Source of the DNA: Malus domestica
Taxonomy: Eukaryota; Streptophyta; Magnoliopsida; Rosales; Rosaceae
NCBI RefSeq assembly: GCF_042453785.1
Contig: NC_091675.1
Span: forward strand, 7,948,501 to 8,012,500
Length of the DNA: 64,000 bases
Reading direction: 5' to 3'
Part shown: piece after piece, positions 1 to 11,020 of the stretch
Position numbering within the stretch: position 1 is the stretch's first letter
How the letters are laid out: each line of letters opens with the position of its first letter
Notes under the pieces: model-generated
What the model was told of the DNA's origin: nothing
What the model saw: the letters and a program-made list of their open reading frames with translations, nothing else
Databases searched by the model: none
Program-made: the position numbers and the translations under genes

Positions 1-646
1 GGATAAGATAGAGTGGCCAAAACAAGACACAAAACATGTCTAGATTCTTCCATGGACGAATTAAGCCACAAATCAAGTACAAATCCATTTGTAAGCAAGA
101 CTTGAGAAGTCTATAAATACAAGGTCCCAGGACAAACAAAAGGTCGGTAATTCTACATCCAGAGGAACCTCTGCACCAAATCTTTGAAAACTAATACGCT
201 GCTAAAGCTCTCTTTGAAGAACGCATGACCAAAGCCGAAGCATTCCCTTGAAGAATCAACAAGCACTTGTGCCGATTCCTTCAAGACTTTGTTCCAAGCT
301 CAAAACTTGTAACAATGTTTGATTCAAGATCAAGTCGCCAAGACCCTTGAATCAACAAAATCCCACGTCTACATCACCTTTGTCGCAAGTTACACATAAA
401 CCTTGAGGTAAAGACTATCCACGCATTGTTTCAAGCTCAAAACTTGAAGTAATTGTTCAACAGTTCGTCCGAGATCAAGTCATCACAATCCTTGGATCAA
501 TAATTTACACATCCACACATCAAATTTGAAGACTAAATAAGAGGAAACTTGTAAACAGAGATTGTAACCTTACAAATTCATTAATACAAATTTACTTTGT
601 ACACGTGTTCTTGTTTCATTCGTTACAGAATTGTCGTGTTTATAAA
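1..646 (+). repeat. 3' part of an LTR, with primer-site-like junction
   Basis: This AT-rich stretch has no coding potential and runs into TTTGGCACACCCAGTGGGAC at about 640-660. That string resembles the primer-binding-site junction after the 5' LTR of many plant gypsy-type or large non-autonomous elements. The LTR would begin left of the window, and no matching 3' LTR was found, so borders are approximate. Sequence to about 1010 is probably the start of the internal region. Confidence 0.45.
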
Positions 647-1420
647 TTTGGCACACCCAGTGGGACATCTCTGCCTCTCATCTATGTCTTCAGATTCGCA
701 AGAACCAAGTAAACAACAACAGATAAAGTAAAAGGTCTAAGCAAAATGAGAGTTGCAGCTCAAGATACAACGGGATATCCACACAAGCTTTAGGCCCGAA
801 CACTGCAAAAGAAAATAACAAAAAAACCCTAATCCCAAGTAGCATAAACCATACTGTCGCCACAGTCACAACCTCGGAGGAAGCCAAAATCCGAATCGAA
901 AGGGTATACACAAGATCCAAGTCCCATTCATGAACCCCCTACAAATATATACAAATAAAGTATCATACATGTAAAGTGTGAGGCTAAGGGTATGTAAAAT
1001 ACCCAACACTTGTCCCCGATGGGGATTCAGCATGCAGTTAGGGAGGAAAGTGGATATGATATCAAATTTTTTATTGGATAAGGATGAAGTATCACGGCTA
1101 AGAAGAAGGGATGAAAGAAAACTAAATGACAGAAAGTAGTAAAAGCAGGCAAAAAATGCTAGATAAGGATCATGAAGCCCAAATTTGAGACAAGCTCAGG
1201 GAATAGTTGAGACTCAGCTCAGGGAAAATGAGAAAAAAACTCAGGGGAGAACAGAGAATAAAAACAAATGAATGAGACTAGAAAGGGAGAAGGAAGATGA
1301 GTTGGATGCTATAAGGGGAAGGGGGAACGAGCAAAGGTAATGAAAGGGGAGGAAAATAAGGAAAAGGAAAATGAGAGGGGAGGGAAGGAGGAGTAGCGGG
1401 CTGTCGCCTATCCCGAGCGA
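647..1420. other. Internal retroelement-like sequence, no gene
   Basis: Only short shadow ORFs are present. The part at 1080-1400 is purine-rich (GGGA/GAAA) and looks like degenerate non-coding retroelement sequence. No gene, RNA gene or structured repeat could be supported. Confidence 0.4.
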
Positions 1421-1515
1421 ATGTAAGGTATTCTAATGTGACAAACCCTACCCATCTTATAGTTTGCCAGGTGTCTCTTAAATTACTTCTAGTTAACTTT
1501 TTAATTAAACAATCA
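1421..1515 (+). repeat. MITE arm related to the 19.1-kb element
   Basis: Shares the string CCCATCTTATAG-TTTGCCA-GTGTCT, then TTTTTAATTAAA, with the left arm of the element at 19128. The second arm of this copy was not located. It is a fragment of a long-TIR MITE family, and the flank at 1530-1570 resembles the repeated unit at 13.86-14.08 kb. Confidence 0.4.
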
Positions 1516-1574
1516 CTTTTAACTTTTAAAATAATTTTAAAACCAAACACAAAAAAACTTGAAAAATAAAATAA

Positions 1575-1790
1575 AGGGAAATCTCATTTTACTACCCTGA
1601 AGTATTTTGGTTTTCAACATTTCATATATCAAATTTTTTACGTCCCAGTGTGGTACCTAAAGTCATAATTCAGGGACACTTTCATACATCCGTTAAGTTT
1701 TAAGTTAGAATCTCCGTTAACGGATGATGTGACACCCATGTGGACAATGATTGGGTGCCACATGTCAATATAGGCTACATCCATCAAACC
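1575..1790 (+). repeat. Left arm of a long-TIR (MULE-like) element
   Basis: Reads as one arm of the family seen complete at 5982-6690: TGGTTTTCAACATTT, then TACCTAAAGT, CATCCGTTAAG and a GACACCCATGTGGACAATGA core. The inverted partner that fits best is at about 12760-12945, which shares GTACCTAAAGTCATAA and the GTGTCAATATGG end. Flanking GAAAAATAAA occurs on both outer sides. The pair may be one element into which everything from 1.8 to 12.7 kb was inserted. Confidence 0.5.
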
Positions 1791-1885
1791 TTTTGTGATA
1801 ACAATTTCATGATCTCATCACCATCGTATATCTAGTACCAGATTTCAAAGCCATAACCATGGGTGTGCATGCTAGAGCATTTAGC

Positions 1886-2014
1886 AAAAGAAATACGTTA
1901 AATACTTCGTTATATTATTCATTCTCTAAGAAAACTAAATCCTAAAGATTACATATCCTAATCTTACTTAAAATAGGACTCCAATAACATTTACAATTAA
2001 GACTCAAATCAACA
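1886..2014 (-). repeat. 3' LTR of the copia relic
   Basis: Matches 10329-10513 over its length but lacks an internal stretch of about 60 bases present there. It ends, on the plus strand, in CAAATCAACA immediately before the polypurine tract. Confidence 0.8.
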
Positions 2015-2238
2015 CTCCCCTCAAGTTGGTGCATAAATATCGTACATGCCCAACTTGATAATTGAGTCTTGGAAAACCTTACTAGGTATTCCATGAGTAA
2101 GAATATCAGCAAACTGCTCTCCTGAAATCGCAAACGGTATAGACACAATTTTCCTTGTCAAAGTGTCGATCAACCTCCACATGCTTTGTTCAATCATGTT
2201 GTACCGGATTATCAGTTATCTCCCTTGCATATTTATTA

Positions 2239-5094
2239 TCACAATATAATACCTAGATAAAATACGCCAACCAGATTACCTCTAACAAACATAAAATACC
2301 TAGATATAGACTGTCTGGCAATAACATTACCAGCCCAATTTACATCTGTAAACCTTTCAACCTTTAAATGCCCATGTTTTCCATAAAGTATTCCTTTACC
2401 GGGTGCAGACTTCAAATATGTCAAAATTCACATTACCGCAACCATGTGATATTCACTGATGAGTTCATGAACTGACTTACAACACTCACAACATATGCAA
2501 TATCAGGACGAGTATGAAATAAATAAATTAATCCCTATCAACACTCACAACATTCACAAGTCTTTGGTATCTACCCCTATCAACAAGAAGTTGATCTGGG
2601 TAAACACCCAAGTGATGCTTATCTACCATAGAAGTATCCACAGGTTTACACCCTAACATACAAGTTTCTTTTAACAAATCCAACACATATTTTCGTTGTG
2701 ATCAAAAAATACCTTTAGGTGAATGGGCCACCTCAACTCCAAGGAAGTACTTCAATTATCCCAAATCTTTCATCTCAAATTTAGATGCAAGATTTACATG
2801 TAACTTTTGAATTTCTTCGGAATCATCCCCTGTAATAATCATAGCATCCACATAAATGATTAAAGCAGTCAATTTGCCAAGCCTGCGCTTCAGAAACAAA
2901 GTGTGATCTGAATGACTCTAACGATATCCATATTTCTTCATTGCTTGAGTAAACCTATCAAACCAAGCACGGGAAGATTGTTTGAGCCCATAAAGAGATT
3001 TACACATTATGCACACTAATGTATTACCATTCACATCATATCCTAGTGGAAATACCATATACACTTCCTCTTCTAAGTTCTCATGAAGAAATGCATTCTT
3101 CACATCAAACTGTTTAAGAGGCCAATCCATATTTGCTGCTAAGGAAATCAAGACTTGTACCGTATTCATTTTTTGCTACCGTAGAAAAGGTTTCTTGGTA
3201 ATCTACAACATACGTTTGAGTCTACCATTTAGCCACTAACCTTGCTTTGTACTTATCTACTGATCCAGCAACCTTGTATTTGATTGTAAACACCCAACAA
3301 CAACCAACAGGTTTATTCCTTTTTGGTAACTACACTATCTCCCAAGTTTTATTTTGCTGCAAAGCTGACATTTCTTCATCCATCGCTTGTGTCCACTTAA
3401 GGTCTCATAGGGCTTCTTCTACTTGAGCTAGAATTTTGGTTAATTCCATATGATTTACCAACGCCCTACGTTCAGGTGAGTAGCGCTCACATGATACATA
3501 ATTAGCAATCTGATACTTGACATTCCCTTCCACAGAGAACTTGCCAGATGGCACACCACGATTCTGTCTTACTGACAATTTATAAGTACTTACAATAATA
3601 TAAGGATTAGTTGTAGTATCATTTAAAGTACTTACCTCTTGAATATTCAAAGGAGATGGAACGGGCACGACATGATCATAGAGATAAGGGATACTACAGA
3701 CATACTGGGCAATTTTGCAAATTCCTGCTAAACAGAGTTGTATTGTTCTGTATAGCACTGCCAATCTAGGTGGTACTCTTCGATAGAACTCTGTCGAACA
3801 TCTCTGATTTCTTCGGCTGGACTATTTGGTTTGATGGAAGCTTGCTGAACTGAAATGTTAGGTTCGGTAGGCTCTGGTCAAACAACTGGGCGGATTTCCA
3901 CCACTTCGGTTTCTCCCCCTGAAGTATATTTCAGCCAACTTAGATCACCAATATCACTAATATCCCCTAGTGTTCTGAATTGGATACAGAAGAAGAATAA
4001 AAATATTCAGACTCCGAGAAGGTCACATCCATAGTTACAAACATTTGTTAACTAGCAGGATGATAACATTTGAATCCCTTCTTATGTGGGGCAAATCCAA
4101 GAAAGACATATTGGAATGCACAACGATCAAGCTTACTACACTGAGCTTTCTGAATGTGAACATAGATCACACAACCAAAGATCTAAGGTGACAAAGTATT
4201 TGAAGAAACCATTGGAATATGTTGAGTAAGTTCTTGAAGTGATGTTCGATAGTTCAAGACCAGAGAAGGCATACAGTTCATAACATAAACTACATGTACA
4301 ACTGCTTCATGCTAGAAACATTTGGGAACAGATGCACCAATAAGCATGAGTTGTCTCCAAAATATGACGATTCTTCATTTCCGCCACCCCATTTTGTTAG
4401 GGGTATGCGGACATGTAGTCTCATGAATAATAGCACGATCTTGTAGAAAACGATAACTCAGAATTTATGTACTCTCCACCATTGTTAGAACGCAAAACTT
4501 TAATATCATAGGAATATTGAGTTTTAACCATTTAATGATACAGACAAAAAACATCACAAACCTAACTTTTATTTTTCAACACATACAACCACGTCATACA
4601 GGTGCAATCATCCACAAAGGTAACAAACCACTTAATTCCCGAAGTAGTACTAATAGGGGAAGACCACACATCAGACGCATGCCCCAAACGACGATGCAAT
4701 AACAATACATTATGTAGATTACTATCATGTGACACACAAACCAAATTAGCTATTCCAGAAACCACGTCATCCACATAATATAGCCCTTCTCACTTAGTGC
4801 CACGTCCAAGGATCAATTTGTATGAATATCCTGAAGCAAGCAAAAGGAAAGATCCATTAATACAACACAATCCAATTGTTCAGTAACTTATGGTACCGAC
4901 AATAAAGGATGGGACAATGACGGAACCAATAAACAATTATGTAAGGTGAGAGAGGGTGTAAGACAAATTGTTCCTACTCCAACAACAGGAGCAGTAGTAC
5001 CATTGGCAGCTGCCACACACTTTCTATGAGAATGTTTTATAAATTGAAACAAAACTTTATCATATGTCATATGATACGTTGCATCGGAATCCAA
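2239..5094 (-). pseudogene. Decayed copia polyprotein (protease, integrase, RT, RNase H)
   Basis: On the minus strand the domains run in copia order. A protease/gag-pre-integrase segment is at 5094-4888 (DSDATYHM in place of the usual D-S-G-A). HRRLGHAS and the start of the integrase core (FVDDCTCMTW) are at 4774-4562. Reverse transcriptase is at 3169-2918 (QFDVKNAFLH, CKSLYGLKQS-RAWF). An RT continuation at about 2910-2560 has YVDAMIITGDD where copia has YVDDM. RNase H is at 2424-2239. Many frameshifts and stops separate these pieces. An orphan stretch at 3405-3764 lies in the connector region. The element cannot encode active proteins. Confidence 0.9.
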
Positions 5095-5452
5095 AATCTA
5101 ACATGTGTTCGCCATTACAATAACACGCGACTAGACAAAAAGAATTGCACACGAGACCTAGTTGCAGCAGAATACTTCTACGTGGTAGTGCAATTGCTTA
5201 AGCACAACAATCGTACATGGTAGAATTGTAATCACACACAAAAAATTAATTGCTCTTTGACACGCTGGACCAAGGCAGCAGGCAGCGGCATATTTTTTTT
5301 CCTTTTTACTGGAGTACGCATGTCACAGAGAGCAGCAAAAACACACTGCACAATCAATTGCTCACGTTACAGGCTTACAGTAAGTGGTAAAAGACCCCAC
5401 GGCATAAAGAACATGTACTCTGACAATATGTCGCAACCAATTATAAATCGAA

Positions 5453-5690
5453 CAAGGATTATTTGCCCTCCCTTTTTTCATACCCTTTCATGCCTTGTTG
5501 TTTATGTGGTCACGGTTTAGTCATGTCAACATTTTATATTACTATTCTTTTTTGTCTTATTATCTTTATAAAAAAATAATATAAAATGTTAACGTGGCTT
5601 AACCGTGATCACACAAAACAGGAGGGCATAAAAAAAGGAAGGGCAGACAATCCTTGTCCTTGTAAATCTGCACCAATATCAATATGCAAT
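5453..5690. mobile_element. MULE-like MITE, family A, copy 1
   Basis: Near-perfect inverted repeat with arms AAGGATT-TTGCCCTCCC and GGGCAGACAATCCTT. The inner arms read GTGGTCACGGTT-A / T-AACCGTGATCAC and the centre is TTTTATATTACTATTCTTTTTTGTC. The same arms recur at 5707, 19967, 61564 and 63405. A clear TSD was not found for this copy. Confidence 0.7.
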
Positions 5691-5826
5691 TGCACATCAA
5701 TTACAAGGAGGCAAATTCTCTGCCCTCCCACTTCCTGTGCTCTCCTATTTGTGTGGTCACGATTAAACAACGTCAACATTTTATATTACTATTCTTTTTT
5801 GTCTTATTATCTCTATAAAAAAAAAT

Positions 5827-5969
5827 GGAGTTTTAACAAAACATTCCCGGTACTATTCACTTTTAACGAAAAACTATATTTATACATTTGCATGGTACTA
5901 TTCACTATACCTTTAAAAATGACTTTTCATTAAAATTGAAGTTTTTTTGGGCTTTTCGTTAGTTTTTCT
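5827..5969. mobile_element. Family B MITE (about 150 bp)
   Basis: Contains the family signature CCGGTACTATTCACTTTTAACG, an internal GGTACTATTCACTATACC and a TTCGTTAGTTTTTCTT end. Complete relatives are at 19208, 21322, 34312 and about 42650. This copy lies in A-tracts, so its TSD cannot be fixed. Confidence 0.7.
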
Positions 5970-5981
5970 TAAAAAAAAAAA

Positions 5982-6690
5982 GGGGTTAAACTCTGTTTAC
6001 CCTCATGTTTCGTGGTTTTCAACATTTAGTACATCAAGTTTTTTTTGTCCCAGAGTCATACCTAAAGTGTTAATTTTGGGACAGTCTCATATATCTGTTA
6101 GTCAAACTGTTAGTTCTCCCGTTAAGTGATGACGTGACGCCTATATGGACAATGACTGGACGCCACGTGTCATTAAAAAAATATTAAAATAATTAATTTA
6201 AAAAAAAAACACATTCCTTCTTCTTCTTCTTCCTCCTCCTCCTAGATTCGGAAGATTCGGTTTTTTTCTTCTTCTTCTTCTTCCCATATTCGGTTTTTTT
6301 TTTTATTCTTCTTCTTTCTCCTCCTCCTTCTTTTTCTTCTTCCTTCTTCTTCTTCTTCTTCTTCTTCCCAGATTCGGTTTTTTTTTCTTCTTCCTCTCTT
6401 CTTCTTCTTCTTTTTATGGGTTGGGGGGGGGGGAGGGATGAGTTTTTTTTTAATTTTTTTTATAACTTTTATTTAATTAATTAATTTAATATTTTTTAAT
6501 GACACGTGGCGCCCAATCATTATCCATATAGGCGCCACATCATCACTTAACGGGAGAACTAATAGTTTGACTAATGGATGTATGGGACTGTCTCAATTAA
6601 CACTTTAGGTATGACTATGGGACGAAAAAAACTTGATGTACTAAATGTTGAAAACCACGAAACATAAGGATAGTAAACAAAGTTTAACCC
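5982..6690. mobile_element. Long-TIR (MULE-like) MITE with microsatellite core
   Basis: Arms of about 200 bp (5982-6190 and 6480-6690) are inverted copies: GGGTTAAACT at the left end, AGTTTAACCC at the right. Shared inner blocks are TTTTCAACATTTAGTACATC, CATACCTAAAGTGTTAA, CCGTTAAGTGATGACGTG and CGCCACGTGTCATT. The centre (6200-6420) is CTT/CTC repeat with AGATTCGG islands. No transposase ORF. Flanking poly-A hides the TSD. Confidence 0.8.
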
Positions 6691-6829
6691 AAAAAATTAA
6701 TATAAAATGTTGGTGGCTTAACCGTGACCACACAAAACAGGAGGGCATGGGACGGCACGGGAAGTGGGAGGGTAGAGAATCTCCTAATTACAATTGCAAA
6801 GTAGCCAGCCAATCCTTCTTTTCTTTTTG

Positions 6830-8627
6830 GGTAAAAGACTGTTTACTACCCTCATGTTTCATGGTTTTCAACATTTAGTACATCAAGTTTTTTTCGTCTC
6901 AGAGTCATACCTAAAGTGTAAATTTTGGGACAATCTCATACATCCGTTAGTCAAACTGTTAAATTTGTCGTTAATTGTGACGTGGCGCCCATGTGGACAA
7001 TGACTGGGCGCCACGTGTCAGCCACGTTTTTTTTTTTTTTTCTTTCTTTTCTTCTTCTTCTTCTTCTTCTTCTTCTTCTTCCACCCGACTGCAACATTTT
7101 TTTTCCCTTCCTCCTTCTCATTCCTTCCCCTTCTTCTCCATCTTCCTTCTCTTCCTCCGAATCTGGGGAAGTTTTTTTTTTCTTCCCTCTTCTTCCTCCT
7201 TCTTCCTTCCTCTTCTTCTTCCTCCGAATCTGCCCAGATTCGGTTTTTTTTTTTTGAGGAAGATGAAGAGGAAGGAGGAAGGAGGAAGGAGGAAGGAGGA
7301 AGGAAGAAGGAAGAAGGAAGAAGGAAGAAGAAGGAGGAAGGAGGAAGGAGGAAGGAAGAAGGAAGAAGGAAGAAGAAGGAAGAAGAAGGAGGAAGAAGAA
7401 GAAGGAAGGAAAAAAAGAAAAGAAAAAAAGTTGCAGTCGGAGGAAGAAGAAGAAGAAAGAAGAAAAAAAAAAGTCGAATCTGGGCAGATTCGGAGGAAGA
7501 AGAAGAAGAAAAAGAAGAAGAAGAGGAAGGAAGAAGGAGGAAGAAGAAGAAAAAAAAAAAAAAAAAGTCGAATCTGGGCAGATTCGGAGGAAGAAGAAGA
7601 AGAAGAAGAAGAAGAAGAGGAAGGAAGAAGGAGGAAGGAGGAAGGAGGAAGGAGAAGGAAGAAGGAGGAAGAAGAAAAAAAAAAAAAAAAAAACGAATCT
7701 GGGCAGATTCGGAGGAAGAAGAAGAAGAAGGAATAAGGAGGAAGGAGAAGGAAGCAGGAAAAAAAAAATTCCCCAGATTCGGAGGAAGAAAAAGGAGAAG
7801 GAGAAGGAAGAAGAAGGAAGAAGAAGGAAGAAGGAGAAGAAGGGGAAGGAAGAAGGAGGAAGGAAGAAGGAGAAGGAGGAAGGAAAAAAAAAAAAGTTTG
7901 CAGTCGGGTGGAAGAAGAAGAAGAAGAAAGAAGAAAGAAGAAGAAGAAAGAAGAAGAAGAAAGAAGAAGAAGAAAGAGAAAAAAATAAAAATAAAAAATT
8001 CCCCAAATTCGGAGGAAGAAAAAGGAGAAGGAGAAGGAGAAGGAAGAAGAAGGAAGAAGGAGAAGAAGGGGAAGGGAGAAGGAGGAAGAAGGAAGAAGGA
8101 GAAGGAGGAAGGAAAAAAAAAAAAAGTTTGCAGTCGGGTGGAAGAAGAAGAAGAAGAAAGAGAAAAAAAAAAAAAATTCCCCAGATTCGGAGGAAGAAAA
8201 AGGAAAAGGAAGAAGAAGGAAGAAAAAGGAGAAGGAAGAAGAAGGAAGAAGGAGAAGAAGGGGAAGGAAGAAGGAGGAAGGAAGAAGGAGAAGGAGGAAG
8301 AAAAAAAAAAAAAAAAGTTTGCAGTCGGGTGGAAGAAGAAGAAGAAGAAGAAGAAAGAAGAAAGAAGAAAGAAGAAAGAAGAAGAAGAAAGAAAGAAAGA
8401 AGAAAAAAAAAACGTGTCACAAAAAAAAAACGTGGCTGACACGTGGCGCCACGTCATTGTCCACATGGACGCCACGTCACAATTAACGGCAAATTTAACA
8501 GTTTGACTAATGAATGTATGAGACTGTCCCAAAATTTACACTTTAGGTATGACTCTGAGACGAAAAAAACTTGATGTACTAAATGTTGAAAACCATGAAA
8601 CATGAGGGTAGTAAACAGTCTTTTACC
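6830..8627. mobile_element. Long-TIR MITE with giant GAA/TTC core
   Basis: Same arm family as 5982-6690. The left arm is 6830-7030 (GGTAAAAGACTGTTTACTAC) and the right arm is 8410-8627 (GTAGTAAACAGTCTTTTACC), each ending inward at GCCACGTGTCAGCCACG or its complement. The core of about 1.38 kb is almost pure polypyrimidine then polypurine. The long F/S/L-rich or K/E-rich ORFs across it are translations of the repeat, not genes. T-rich flanks prevent a firm TSD call. Confidence 0.8.
7031..8410. repeat. GAA/TTC-rich array with mirrored halves
   Basis: From 7031 to about 7250 the plus strand is (TTC/TCC)-rich; from about 7257 to 8410 it is (GAA/GGA)-rich. Islands recur at intervals: GAATCTGGGCAGATTCGG near 7474, 7568 and 7692, CCCCAGATTCGG near 7770 and 8178, and GTTTGCAGTCGGGTGG near 7897, 8126 and 8317. 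The complement CCACCCGACTGCAAC is at 7081. It is therefore a higher-order repeat, not simple slippage alone. Confidence 0.9.
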
Positions 8628-9081
8628 TTTTTTTTTTTTTTCTTTTTTTTGGCAGACAGCACGACATAAAGAACAGTAGCGGTTTTTAAGTTTTGGCAGA
8701 ACACGACACAAAGAACAGCAGTGGTGTGCTGTTTCCCACACTAGTCAAATGCAAAGGGGGCATTTGATTAGAAGGACGAAAGGTACTCGCACAGAGTCCT
8801 TAAAATTTTTACCATCTAATATCATGTAATAATGTTTTATGTTTAAAAAATTACTTTTGTTAGTACTATAAAATTGTATTGTGCATTCTTTCATAGTATT
8901 TTTTTCTTTCTAAATATAAAAACTCGGAGTAGAATAAGATATTTTGAGTGTTAATAATAACACTCTAAAAAACGATAGTTTCTTAATTTTATTATATAAT
9001 AATGTTATATATTCAAGTGAAACTCTAAAGTTAGAATTTTAAAGTTTTTTTTTCATATTTTTGTTTTGAATTTTTTTTTTT

Positions 9082-9218
9082 AACAAACGATATTATCTAC
9101 ACTAAATAAGTGGTGGAGTGGACTAGCAATAATGTGGTTTTAATTCGCTTTTGCAAAGAATCGAACCTAAGATCATTCACTTACAAGTGAATACTACTAG
9201 ACCGTAGTACTAAGTGGC
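9082..9218 (-). mobile_element. tRNA-derived SINE, copy 1
   Basis: On the minus strand it carries a Pol III B-box-like GGTTCGATTCTT (9156-9167), an A-box-like TACGGTCTAGTAG, and the tail TTAGTGTAGATAATATCGTTTGT. These features match the Au-type plant SINE. A TTTGTTTTGAA-like duplication flanks it. The next SINE follows directly. Confidence 0.7.
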
Positions 9219-9230
9219 TTTGTTTTAATT

Positions 9231-9397
9231 TTTTTTTGAATAAATGATATTATCTACACTAAGGAGAGAGGTGGAATTATCATCACAATGGACTAGCAAT
9301 AATGTGGTTCAAATTCGCCTTTGGCGAGAATCGAACCTAAGACCTCTCACTTACAAGTGAAAAGGAATACCACGAGACCATATTGTTAAGTGGCATC
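9231..9397 (-). mobile_element. tRNA-derived SINE, copy 2
   Basis: Better preserved than its neighbour. The minus strand has ATGGTCTCGTGG (A-box region) and GGTTCGATTCTCGCC (B box, around 9326-9340), ending in TAGTGTAGATAATATCATT. It is flanked by CTTTGTTTTAATT and CTTTGTTTTGATT. The empty site is visible in the other hAT copy at about 10052-10070. Confidence 0.75.
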
Positions 9398-9632
9398 TTT
9401 GTTTTGATTTAAGTGAATGTTTTCTAGCATCAACACATTGTCCTACTTTTTTTTAAACTTAAAACTATCTTAAGGAGGGGCCTTTTTACAAATTTCGTTC
9501 AAGACCCCTAAAATCTCAGAGACGGTCCTGGTCAGATGGTGCAGCAGGCATACACAGACAGCAGCACAGCCTTTTACACGGACAGATGGTCACAACAAGC
9601 AGTAATATTTGGAGCATAAAACACGATACCAC

Positions 9633-10178
9633 CAGAAGGCAGTCGAATAGGGCCCCAAATTTGAAGGGGCCCCTAAAATTTTTATCACCTAATATTTATA
9701 TGTAATAATGTTCTATATTTAAAAATTATTTTTGTTAGCACTTTTAAATCTCATCGTGCATTCCTTATAAGCTTTAATTTTTTTCCTTTCTAAATATAAA
9801 AATTTTGAGTACAATGAGATACTTTTAATGGCAATAATAATACCTTAAAAAAGGGTATTTTTTTTCAATTTATTATATAATAATGTTATATATTCAAGTG
9901 AAACTTTAAAGTAGAGTTTTTGAAGTTTTTTTTTTCTTATTTGGTTATTTAAGATTGAACTGCTTTTGATTATTTAGTGAACGTTATGTTTGTAGCTATT
10001 TTTATTTATTATTAATGACATTTTTAAACTTGCAATTAGTGAGTGCTAAACTTTATTTTGAATTAAGTGATTACTTTCTAACGTCAATACATTATCCTAC
10101 ATTTTTAAAAAACTATCTTAAATAGGGGCCCTTTTATTAATTTCGCACAGAGCCCCCAAAATCTCAGAGACGGCCCTG
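9633..10178. mobile_element. hAT-like non-autonomous element, copy 2
   Basis: Bounded by a perfect 8-bp TSD, GATACCAC, at 9625-9632 and 10179-10186. Ends are CAGAAGGCAGTC and GACGGCCCTG; GGGCCCC-rich subterminal blocks lie at both ends. The interior aligns with 8790-9080 and 9400-9530 of copy 1. It holds no ORF, so it depended on a transposase supplied in trans. Confidence 0.85.
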
Positions 10179-10328
10179 GATACCACTCACGGGAAAAAGA
10201 CATGGTACAATTACAATACCTACGACAAGGATTGTAGTAACACGTTTACGGTGCTCGACTTTATTACAGTCCCAGTAGCTTATAGTTTTTGTGTAGGGTT
10301 TTGGATCGAAACTTAGCTCTTGATGCCA

Positions 10329-10513
10329 AGAAAAAATACGTTAAATACTTTGTTATATTATTCATCTGTTAGGGTTTACATTATATAGGCATGCACCTTA
10401 TTCTATAACGAAAGTAATTACAAAAAATAAGAAAACTAAATCTTAAAAATTACATATCCTAATCCTACTTAAAATAAGACTCGATAACATTTAAATTAAG
10501 ACTCAAATTAACG
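10329..10513 (-). repeat. 5' LTR of the copia relic
   Basis: Shares AAATACGTTAAATACTT-GTTATATTATTC and ATTACATATCCTAATC with 1886-2014 and keeps the internal block that the 3' copy has lost. The primer site lies directly to its left on the plus strand. Confidence 0.8.
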
Positions 10514-10518
10514 TTAGC

Positions 10519-11020
10519 TACACCCTCCGCCTGCTCTTTCCCCTCTCACTCCCCTAAACCCACCCTCTAATTCCCCTTAAACCCCTACCGCGACACCCAC
10601 ATACGCCCCCTCGCCTGCCGTTGAAGCCCTAGAAAATATCGAAAACCTCCGCCTCAAAAGGATGGTCATCTCCTACTAAAGCCTTGAGCTTCATTCCAGG
10701 TAATTCCCAATTTCAAGTCTCCTCACCCTCTCTTTCTTATCCATGCAGAAGAACTTCTTGTGATGGGCCTAATTTCATGAATCGAGTTCGAAAATTTTGA
10801 ACTTTGGTTTTGATTTTGATTTAGGATTTTGGAGATTTGACGAGGGGAAAAGGGTGTGTTTGGATTAAAACTGAACTTCAGGCCCAAGGATGGAGTCGGC
10901 CCAAAAGGGGGCCTAGAGGAATAGAAGATCAAAACCCAGCCGAAACTTGGGAAGGCAGGAAAGGGCATTTTCTGACTTGATACAAATCACAAAGGCCACT
11001 TGCCTACCTACCCAAGGACC
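10519..11020. other. Gene-like C/T-rich fragment, not identified
   Basis: 10530-10760 has pyrimidine-rich sequence with a good splice donor (TTCCAG then GTAATTCCC near 10698). It resembles a 5' exon of a host gene trapped in a transposon. The later part (10850-10960) is GC-richer, with GGCCC blocks. No protein could be recognised on either strand. Confidence 0.3.

Larger units (their letters stand above)
5707..6785. mobile_element. Family A MITE, interrupted by two later MITEs
   Basis: Left arm 5707-5825 (GGAGGCAAATTCTCTGCCC) and right arm 6692-6785 (GGGAGGGTAGAGAATCTCC) are the two halves of one family A element. They are flanked by CAATTACAA and TAATTACAA, a 9-bp TSD with one mismatch. Between the halves are a family B MITE (5827-5969) and a long-TIR element (5982-6690), so this copy was a target twice. 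Confidence 0.75.
8752..9530. mobile_element. hAT-like non-autonomous element, copy 1
   Basis: Flanked by GTCAAATG (8744-8751) and GTCAGATG (9531-9538), an 8-bp TSD with one mismatch. It ends in AAAATCTCAGAGACGGTCCTG, a terminus shared with the copy at 9633-10178, which is homologous along most of its length. No transposase is encoded. Two SINE-like units (about 9082-9400) are inserted in it and absent from copy 2. Confidence 0.75.
1886..10513 (-). mobile_element. Ty1/copia LTR retrotransposon relic, split by nested insertions
   Basis: Two related LTRs bound this element: 1886-2014 (3' LTR, minus orientation) and about 10329-10513 (5' LTR). Both are flanked directly by TTAGC (1881-1885 and 10514-10518), a perfect 5-bp target-site duplication. 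Beside the 5' LTR is a decayed primer site at about 10316-10328 (minus strand TTGGCATCAAGAGC, compare the initiator-tRNA-Met-type TGGTATCAGAGC). Beside the 3' LTR is a polypurine tract reading GAGGGGAG on the minus strand. Coding remains lie at 2239-5094. The region 5.45-10.18 kb is filled by later MITE, hAT, SINE and long-TIR insertions, so the original element was much shorter than its present 8.6-kb span. Confidence 0.85.

Noticed and set aside
6951..8532. Very long ORFs (about 490-500 codons) on the minus strand and K/E-rich ORFs on the plus strand
   Set aside because: They are translations of the GAA/TTC array in several frames at once (F/S/L/P or K/E/R only). No domain, and open in opposite strands over the same bases.
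9150..9345. tRNA genes, because of B-box sequences
   Set aside because: No cloverleaf or acceptor stem can be formed; the tail and duplication fit a SINE.
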